Shown: piece by piece, positions 56,004 through 64,000 of the stretch | Layout of the letters: every line of letters starts with the position of its first letter | Numbering within the stretch: position 1 is the stretch's first letter | NCBI RefSeq assembly: GCF_028389875.1 | Contig: NC_084670.1 | Span: forward strand, 36,963,333 to 37,027,332 | Length of the DNA: 64,000 nt | Source of the DNA: Rhea pennata | Lineage: Eukaryota > Chordata > Aves > Rheiformes > Rheidae | Direction of reading: 5' to 3' | The notes under the pieces: model-generated | Database searches by the model: none | Told to the model about the DNA's origin: nothing | What the model saw: only the letters and a program-made list of their open reading frames with translations | Program-made: the position numbers and the translations under genes

Positions 56004-58815
56004 TGAGAGCTCTTCTGGGACTGACGGCCTTGTCCCGGCACAGCAAGCAGCACTGAAACGCGCAGCAGTAAGCGCTCTGGAGTTGGCTCTGCCGAGGCCA
56101 CAACCCCTTGGGAAAGCCCTTGGTGGCAGGGCACAGGCAGCTGCTTGCCCTGTGCAGCCTCCTGCCCACTACTCTCCTTCCCCCACAGGCATCACCTCCC
56201 TCAGGGACACCTCAGTCCCCAGGCAATGGCCCTCGGTGCTCAGGACTCTGAGCTTTGGGCTCTGCACAGAGCTTTCTGCTGCTGTTGTGTCACAGGGCAG
56301 CGAGAAGAACAGCGTGGATGCAAGTGCCACACAGGTCCCCTGAGACTGGGGCTGGTGCACAGCAAAGAGGCAGAGCGATGGAGGCTGTGTCCTGGGTGCA
56401 AAAGAAATGCATCGTGTCCCACAGTACCCATGTGCCCACACAAACTCTAGACAGCAACAGCCATTTTCTGCTTCAGATAAAACCCTCGGAAGCTTTTTCT
56501 CCTCATGCTACTTGGTGTCAGGCAGATCTCCAGACAGGCTAGTGCAGGCAGTGGCAACGAAGCCAGTGGGGCCTGGCAAGAAAGCCACTCAACCAGTCAC
56601 AGAGCAGCTGGGGTGGGAAGGGGCTTCTGGAGGTCTCTGCTCCAGCCTCCTGCTGCAAGCGGAGGCCATCAGAGGGAGTTTCCCAGGGCCTGGCAGGGTC
56701 GAGCTCTGACTGTCTCTGTCAGACCAGGCTGACAGAGGCTTCAAAGGCTTTTCGCACTCTCTGTAGGGAATTTTCCCTGCTGCTACTTGTGTCATTGGCC
56801 TCACCTCACACATCCTGTGCTCCAGCTCTCAAACAGCTCAGGGGCTTCCCCTGGGCTCACACCGGTGTGCCCCATCAGTCTGAAGCTTGGGACTCTAAAC
56901 TGGAATTATTCTAACCTTATTCGAGTCTCCAAATCCCACAGGACACTCAAATGCCCAATTACCCCATATATACCAGTAGTTCATATGCTGAGATTTCCGA
57001 TCCTCCAAAAAATGAGGAAGAAATGTTCTTAACAGTGGAGTACCCAGGTTCTGCTAACATTTTGAAAGAACCAAACAAGAAAGGCATTTCTGCCCATTGC
57101 CAAGTGGCTACAGCCGGATGTACCTGGGCTCGCTCCAGGGCGAGAGCTCCACAAAACTTCTTTTTTATTCTATCTCAGATAGCGTGGCCAGGATTATGAT
57201 TTTTTAGTGATAGAACATGTGTTTGCAAGTTTAACTTGTTCATTAAAGCATTAGAACAAATGCTCAAGCACACCAAAGGAGGGAAAAAAAAACCCTACGA
57301 AAATGACTCTTTCCATTGGCTTCAGTGGCTCTGGGGTGAAGCCTGAGTTTGGTTTGAAAGAGGAAAGAGTAAGGCTGGATGACCTGCGAGTGACTATAAT
57401 CTGCTTGATGGCTTCTGTGCTTTTCAGGGATATTTCTTCTGATTGCTCCTCAGCCTACAATGCACTCTATTTTTCCCTTTGCTGGGCACTCCAACCAAGA
57501 CTTCAATCTGCGACCTTAAAAGTCCTGGCTGGCTGAAGACTACAAGATGCCGCTAATGTTTGGCTCTCCCTTTTTTAGCCAGAGAGTCTCCTTGCTCTCT
57601 CAGAGCACCAAAACTGAGATGCCTTTCCACTGGGAATCGATACCTGCTCAGCCCAAGGTTTCAGTCCTATGGGACTCAGCCCCAGGCTGAAAAGCTGCAC
57701 ACGGGGCTCTGTAACTCCCCTGAGCACAAGGGACTGGAGTCACATCACGGCAACCATAGAAATGGCCCCAGAAGCCGATCCTGCGACATCTGACCTGAAT
57801 GAGACCTCCTGTATTTCCCTGTCCATCTTAAATGTTCTTTCTAGCTCCTTAGCCCTGGGGAGAAGTCTCAGCTCCTGGACCAGTGCGGAAGGCACCAGTA
57901 CCTGCCGGTCCTATTGCTACACTCAGATTTTCATTCTGTTGAACTAAACCAGGTCCCCAAGTGACCGGCCAAGGTGTCCACACTTCTCTCCAGTGCAGAA
58001 AAATGGACTGCAGTCCTGCACCTTTTCAGTTCCAGTCTCTGGACACATGGAGTGGCAGAGCTATGGGAACAGTGGCCACATACCCCCGGAAGCCAGCTGG
58101 ATGGGCACAGATGGGACCTGGCCCTTCCTGGCACGTGGAAAGCCCAGAGGACAGCACCAGCTATCATTTATGTTCCATACATCCAAGGATGGTGGAAGGA
58201 GGCTGTTGGAGACTCCCTGGAAGCTCCGTTTACAACTTTCTTACAGACAGCTCCTTTCCATCGTTTCAGAGGAGGCTTTTGGCCAGAACACAGAAAAAAC
58301 GTGAAAGACAGAACTAGCCTGCAGTGCCATCTTGAGCGTGAGTGATTTCTTCATTTTCTTCATCAGTTCTTTAAGTTTCTGTCTTGTTCTTTCCTCCTGG
58401 GGAGTTCCTATGCAGCTCATGATAAGAAACAGGAAGGAGCAGTCATAAAAACACCAAGAATCTGACACACACACGCTTGGTGCATACACAGTAACTTCAT
58501 GAAGGCTCTCCATATGCACAGAAGATTAGCATACAGTTGTCGTATTAGGCAGAAAGCAAGTAAGGATCACTGGAATGCTGCTACATAGTTGTCCTTGTTT
58601 TCAAAAGAGATACATTCTCATTTTGGCCTGGATGCATGGATATAATGTACACAAGCAGAAGGCCTGTCCTTTGAAACTTAGTTCACGGCCTACCTTGTCT
58701 CTCTCTGTTAACATGTTGATCCATGGCCCAGGACACGTCCAAAAAAAGGACGCAAGACATCCAGAGAGAACACTGACGTGTACGAATCTATCTTTGCTCT
58801 TTATCCTAAAGCTCA
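56004..58815. other. Unassigned sequence
   Basis: No gene, known repeat or RNA was recognised. An ATTAAA near 57243 has no supporting gene. Confidence 0.35.
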
Positions 58816-58819
58816 CCAA

Positions 58820-59340
58820 ATCACATAATGGTTGAGCATGGAAGGGACCTCTGGAGATCATCTAGTCCCACCTCCTTGCTCAAGCAGCGTCACCTAGAGC
58901 ACGTGTTGCCCAGGAACCTGTCCGCATGGCTTTGAATATCTCCAAGGGGACTCCACAACATCTCTGGGAAACCTATTCCAGTGCTCACTCACCCACATCG
59001 GAAAGAAGTTTCTCCTCATGTTCAGATGGAATTTCTGTGCTGCCGTTTGTGCCCATTGCCTCTTATCATACCCCTGGGCACCACTAAAGAGAGCCTGGCC
59101 CCATCCGCTCTACCACCTCCCTTCAGCTACTTGCACACATTGATAAGATCCCCCACCAGCCTTCTCTTCTCTTCTCCAGGATGAAGAGTCCCAGCTTGCT
59201 CAGCCTTGCCTCACATCAGACATGCTCCAGTCCCTTCAGCATCTCAGAAGGACCTCTGCTGCACTTGCTCCAATACCTCCCTGTCTCTCTTGTACTGGGC
59301 AGCCCACAACTGCCCATGCTACTCCAGATGTGGCCGCAAA
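58820..59340 (-). mobile_element. CR1 LINE 3' end
   Basis: Minus-strand CR1 3' region. On the plus strand it shows ATCACATAATGGTTGAGCA, GGACCTCTGGAGATCATCTA, TTTGTGCCCATTGCCTCTTA and CTTCTCTTCTCCAGGATGAA in the right order. It covers the 3' UTR and the last codons of pol. Confidence 0.92.
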
Positions 59341-59640
59341 CAACAGGGCTGTGGTACCTGCAGGCAGCACCCGGCAGGACAGAACAGCAACTCCATTCTG
59401 GCACGCAGGATTAACCACAAGGATTTCTCCTCTAAACCAGGCTTCAGGAAGTGTGGACGTTGCTGCGAATTCTTATCCACATACACAACTGAGTGCACCA
59501 GCTAACTACACAGTAGTGATCCACAGCTAGAATTGTGAAGAAAGGAACAGTTTCCCATTCCCAGCAGATAGGGAAGTATTCCTCCTGGCACTTGAGGCAT
59601 ATCACATGAAATACTGCGGGTAATTCTGAATTCTCATTTG

Positions 59641-59708
59641 AAAAAAAAAAAAAAAAAAAAAAAAGAAGAGAGAGAGAGAGATAAAGAAAGAAAAGAAAGA
59701 AAGAAAGG
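59641..59708. repeat. Poly(A) and GA/GAAA-rich simple repeat
   Basis: A run of 24 A, then GAGA and GAAA units. No retroposed gene is recognised beside it. Confidence 0.85.
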
Positions 59709-60661
59709 AACTGAGATTCCAACAAAAAGCTACAAAGGCAGCCTATGAAGATGCTCCTGAAATGAAGTGGCAGTCATTCAAAAGCGCACTAGGAGAATTC
59801 AATGTGACATAGCCAAACGAAGACAGAGGATGTAGGATTGCTACGTACAATCAAAGCTGCTCTAGGGACAGAAAGCCAAACACCCACAAAGATACCATCA
59901 GGAAATGCTATTTGGATTTGAAAAGGAAATTCTGCATGTGGCTCTCAGTCAAGGAAATCTCTCACAAGGAAACTTCAGTCAATTTATAAAATCAGTTCTT
60001 GGACGCTTCTGCCTATTACAGGTGATTGGACTACAGGACCCAGGAGACTCTTTGCAAGGGCATGAAAGGTCAAGGAAATACAGGCAAATAGGAACCCACA
60101 CCTGAGTCACACGGACAGGCACAGGAAGCTAAGCAGTGCCCTTTTAGCCTGTAGCCTAACCCCACTGCCTGAGCGCACATCATTCTTTTGTGCAAAAGGA
60201 ACAACAAGATTTAGTATCTGAGGAGCAAATCACAAGAGATTAAAAGCTGGTTGTACCCAGGTGATGGAAGGCACCAGGCAATCTTCTTGCCTATTTCAAC
60301 CCTAGCCATTATTTCAATAAGATTCAGAGTGGAGAAACAAGTCCCAAAGCAGCTGATTCTTAACCATGTCCATTCACAAAAAACACAAGAAGGCAATTCA
60401 GAGAATGCAGCACAAAGTGCCTATACCAACTTCTCACTGCTGCGTCACATTTTCTGAGGAAGATGTATCCTCTAATCAGGGAGGACCTATCTAGTGCAGT
60501 CATACTTATCAGTATGTAGGGTATTAGAATGAGACAGGAAAAATAAAGAGTTCTCTCAGATTGCCACACTCGTTGGGACAAGCTATTTTCGTGAAATTAG
60601 CACTATTATTTGGCTGTGTGAAATATATTACTCACACAAAAAGAGGAAGATAAATACTTAC
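59709..60661. other. Unassigned sequence
   Basis: Nothing was recognised. If the minus-strand exon-like segments further on are real, this could be their intron or downstream sequence. Confidence 0.35.
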
Positions 60662-60733
60662 TTTCTCTGCATCACTGAACACCTCAAGATCTTTCATCAT
60701 CTTTACATCATGTTCTGGTTTGCGCTGTGTCCT
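60662..60733 (-). other. Exon-like segment, 24 codons
   Basis: On the minus strand: acceptor gatcaag, 72 nt, donor gtaagt. One frame is open and reads RTQRKPEHDVKMMKDLEV and then FSDAEK, which looks like real charged protein sequence. I do not recognise the protein. The acceptor's pyrimidine tract is weak. Confidence 0.4.
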
Positions 60734-61402
60734 CTTGATCAATATTTAAGAACAGGTGTTGGAGAATTTGCAATCACACACTGCACTCGGGTTCATTTTT
60801 CACTCCTGCTGAATGCAGTGAAAAATCCACTGCTGCAGGGAAAAAAAGAGAAATTCTAAAGACCACAGTCAGATATTAGAAAGAAATTATGGTAGATTTT
60901 AACAGTACTTCACTTGCACTGCATGACAGCAGTAAATCAGTTACAGCTAACAGCCTTCCCCAGGTCCCTCCGCCTTCTGCAGAACCAATACAAAGCAGCA
61001 CATGGGAGAGCAAAGACAAGCAAGGGTGAAAAAAGTTTTGAAACACTTCTCTCCTGGCAAAACTGGGGCAGGCAGCTGCCTGAGAGAAAGACAGCCGCAG
61101 CTTTTGTGCCCAGACTGCTGTGCATGGCTACTTCTACAGCGTTTCCTAGGAATACCTGTCACCCGCTCCAGTCAATTTGGACTTAAGTATGACTAACTCT
61201 GGGAAGAAGCAGCAGACAAAAAGTACAGCTGCTTTCAGAAATGCCGTGCCCTTCAAGGTGCAAAATCAGAGCCCAAACAAAGATATTTCCAAGAGCTGGG
61301 GGGGGGGGGGGTTAGCAAAGACCTTGGAAAAGAAAGCTCATACACAGTCAAGGGGGACTTTTCCATATACACTGCATGAGAATGCACTGCAGCAAATGTT
61401 AC

Positions 61403-61536
61403 CTCATCCTTCAATTAGCAAAGGTTCCTTCGTGTATGGATGTCCTTGGGGGTAGCAGTGAGGTTAAAAGCACTGCTCATGGTCTCCTCTGGCTTGCCTT
61501 CCTCCAGTGCAGCAGTGACCCCTCTCTCACCATGGA
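61403..61536 (-). other. Exon-like segment, 134 nt
   Basis: On the minus strand: a strong acceptor (ctcactgtgtcttcttag) and donor gtaaca after GATGAG. The only long frame reads HGERGVTAALEEGKPEE and then TMSSAFNLTATPKDIHTRR. It reaches TAA six codons before the donor, so this is a terminal coding exon, a noncoding exon or a decayed exon. Confidence 0.35.
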
Positions 61537-62218
61537 CTAAGAAGACACAGTGAGAGCAAAAAGGGCTCACAAGGGAAAGCATCGAGCACAAGAACCTGGA
61601 CGCACCAGTCAGCTGAAACAAGGCCCATTAAAAAGGCTGTCCAGTCAGAGCCTGGAAACTGTCAGAGTGTTTCAGAGCAAAACATCACAGGCTTCCTCAG
61701 CTTGCCACTCAGGTAGCAACAGCAGCCTGGTTCTTTGTTTCACACTCCTAACTTGGAGGGGCATGGTTGTTTCAGGCTGTTCTCATTTCAGCAGTGAACA
61801 GGGGAAAGAGAGGAAGCTGACAGAAAACAGGACTGGCAAGCACAAGAGAGCAGCTCAGGAATGAACACAAGCTCAGCAAGCGCCTCTTGTGCCACATGAT
61901 GCTGCAGCCCTCACAACACTGAGGATTTTTCAGCCAACCACAGCAGCTATTCCTCACACCAAGGCACTGAAGATAGGAACCTGGAAGAACTTGAGGCTGG
62001 TGAGCTAAAGCCTCAAGCTGACAACACAAGTGGAAACAGATGACAACACTGCAGGCACGCAGTTGCAACAACATGGTGCATGGTGTGCGTTTGACCAGGT
62101 GCCAACAGCCATGTTGCAACCAAGCGTACTTAAGGCAGGCAAACAGCCCATGGGTCTGTTGAGAGAAAACATCTGGACTTGCAATAGCATCTCCTTCTTT
62201 GCTGAGGCTGGATTCACC

Positions 62219-62240
62219 AAAAAAAAAAAAAAAAAAAAAA
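62219..62240. repeat. Poly(A) tract
   Basis: An uninterrupted run of A followed by GAGGG. No associated element was recognised. Confidence 0.9.
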
Positions 62241-63023
62241 GAGGGTTTTCCTTTTTTTCAGGGTGAAGGGTGACTCTGCAAGCTTCAGTAAACCCTTGAA
62301 TTCCTAGCCTTTTCCAAGCCAAGTGCTAGTAAGCAAGGAAAGACTGTTTGAGTAGCACACAGTGCAAAAAGTCTTCCTCACACACAGAAGTGCAAGAGGG
62401 ATATTTTGGACACACAACCAATTCTTCCCTTTCCAAGCTTCCAAGGCCCTTTATAGGGATGACCGCTTTCAAACTGGGCCTCCAGGTACTACTGCTTCCA
62501 CAGTTAGAGAGAGGCCAGAGAGACACAAAGTTGGATGGGTTTCAACAAGCATGAAGAAGCTCTGCAAAGACTCCCCATATTGCTATTAAGCTGAGATTGA
62601 GATCCTGACTTCTCACTTCCACGGGTAACTTGCTATTTCGGATGTCATCCTCAGAGATGAAAGTCAACGAGATGTACCCCGTACCTCACAACAAACGTAT
62701 GCAAAGACAAAATACATGCCACAGTCTTGTACTGTCAGTCAACTAAGCCCATGCACTGTGGGCTTTGGAGGGTTATCCGACATGGAAGATGGAAACAGTG
62801 CAGTGCAGACTGCTCAGAATGGCACAGAAACAAAATAAGGAGCAGCAGGCAACCCCTGGGAAAGTGCCCTTTGTTGAAGAGTGCTCCCCCTCCCCCAGGA
62901 AAAAACTACTGGCAGCACAGCATTCTTTACTCATCAACACACAAGGAAGAGTGCAAACAGTTATGGCAGAATATACTCAATCACCATCCCCTAAAAAAGA
63001 AGTGATAAGCAACACAAGCTTAC

Positions 63024-63087
63024 CTCTGCACCGACTTGCTTCACTCGTTTGCCCTAGTCATGAGTATTTTCTGTTGGTCTGTAACGC
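63024..63087 (-). other. Exon-like segment, 64 nt
   Basis: On the minus strand: a very strong acceptor (tttctccgcttctcccag) and donor gtaagc. All three frames contain a stop, so if spliced it is noncoding (5' UTR or lncRNA) or a dead exon. Confidence 0.35.
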
Positions 63088-64000
63088 CTGGGAGAAGCGG
63101 AGAAAGACAGAAATGAGCTGTTTCAGTGTCGTTCACATTCTGTTCTGATGATTCCACCTGTGGGTTACAGAAGGGCTTTTTGCTGTGCTCAGTCTGGCTA
63201 AAACCTCCCTTGCACGCATGAACAAGGGAAAACATCACAGCAGCTTCCAGCACTACTCTTTTGGAGCAGCAAGTGTGGGAGGGAAAGAAAAGCTCTGGTC
63301 CTTTCCCACTCTCTACCCTCAACGCATTGCCAGGAGCCCTTCTCTTTCTCTGGGCCAGTTTCACTAGCTGGAAAAGGGGGAAACCACCTGCACCTCCTCT
63401 GTAAAGTGCCTGGGGATCTACTGGGGAGGATGACTGCAAAGCTGCGTGTTATCCTGCAAGGGAAAACAGGAACACTTCCAACCACACTGGCATCCAAGCA
63501 CAGTTAGATTGCTCAAACTAAAGACCAGCACGCTGAGTTACAAATGGACATCCTCAAGATGCTCACTTGCATTTTAGAGGCCAGTCAGCAGGGCGACTCT
63601 CTCCATTTGGAAAGGACTATCATTAAAACCACGCAGACTCTTAATACCAAGCAAATACATAGACATTGGGGATGACCCTGTACATGCCCCTACTTCCCCC
63701 AAAACGAGTACTTTCACCGTCACCAGAGGTATGACTGTTCACTCCACATCAGCCTTTGGGCCTAACACATGCCTCACGCTGCAGCCTGAGGTAGGCTGGA
63801 GCAGCACCATTAGGCTACAGTGAGAGCAAACACATATACCACATCCTCAGGGACAAAAAAAAAGAAAAAAAAAAAAAAAAAGAAAAAAAGAGGTCTGCTA
63901 TCCTTGGGGTTTTTCAGCAACTGCTTGTTTACATCTGAGAAGTCTGAAACTCTTAGGAATTAAGTAAATTCTTTCCCTGTAACCAAAACGACCAGTAGGG
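63088..64000. other. Unassigned sequence with an A-rich patch
   Basis: There is an A-rich simple repeat at about 63856-63892. No gene was recognised up to the window edge. Confidence 0.4.

Overview
The window looks like bird nuclear DNA. It holds about a dozen fragments of CR1 LINEs (one ending in the typical ATTCTATG-type tail), several avian-style retroviral LTRs, compact multi-exon genes with short introns, and a member of the maestro HEAT-like repeat (MROH) family, which is greatly expanded in birds. Species and chromosome cannot be read from the sequence. Another CR1-rich sauropsid is less likely but not excluded.

Left part (1-25.5 kb). After AT-rich sequence and a minus-strand CR1 fragment, a CpG island (about 2.5-3.4 kb) with inverted CCAAT and GC boxes leads into a plus-strand, intron-bearing copy of POLE, the catalytic subunit of DNA polymerase epsilon. 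I can place 37 exon remnants between 3210 and 25500. They correspond in order to human exons 1-2, 7-30 and 38-48 of a 49-exon gene. Exons 3-6, 31-37 and 49 are missing. The copy has several premature stops, at least five probable frameshifts, damaged splice sites and substitutions in polymerase motifs A and C. I read it as a duplicated, non-processed pseudogene. The proofreading residues and C-terminal zinc-binding cysteines are still present, so the decay looks fairly recent.

Middle part (25.5-48.5 kb). No host gene was recognised here. It is a mosaic of transposable elements. LTR family A lies at 31.2 and 34.1 kb (plus strand). LTR family B lies at 26.7, 31.2 (stub) and 41.7 kb (minus strand). 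A third LTR lies at 44.3 kb, with many CR1 pieces on both strands. From 40.5 to 47.3 kb there is one degenerate minisatellite of about 65 bp per unit, split by LTR B, CR1 copies and LTR C. Its orientation flips near 46.5 kb.

Right part (48.5-64 kb). An apparently intact MROH gene with 13 coding exons (48763-53365, 661 codons) has consensus splice sites at every junction, an ATTAAA signal downstream and minisatellites in two introns. Further on are a repeat-containing reading frame (54.9-55.3 kb) with a possible partner exon, another CR1 fragment, simple repeats, and three well-bounded exon-like segments on the minus strand (60.7, 61.4 and 63.0 kb) that I cannot assign.

The genes do not form a pathway. 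The window is best read as a recombining, repeat-rich segment that carries a dead copy of a replication gene beside a live-looking member of a fast-evolving gene family.
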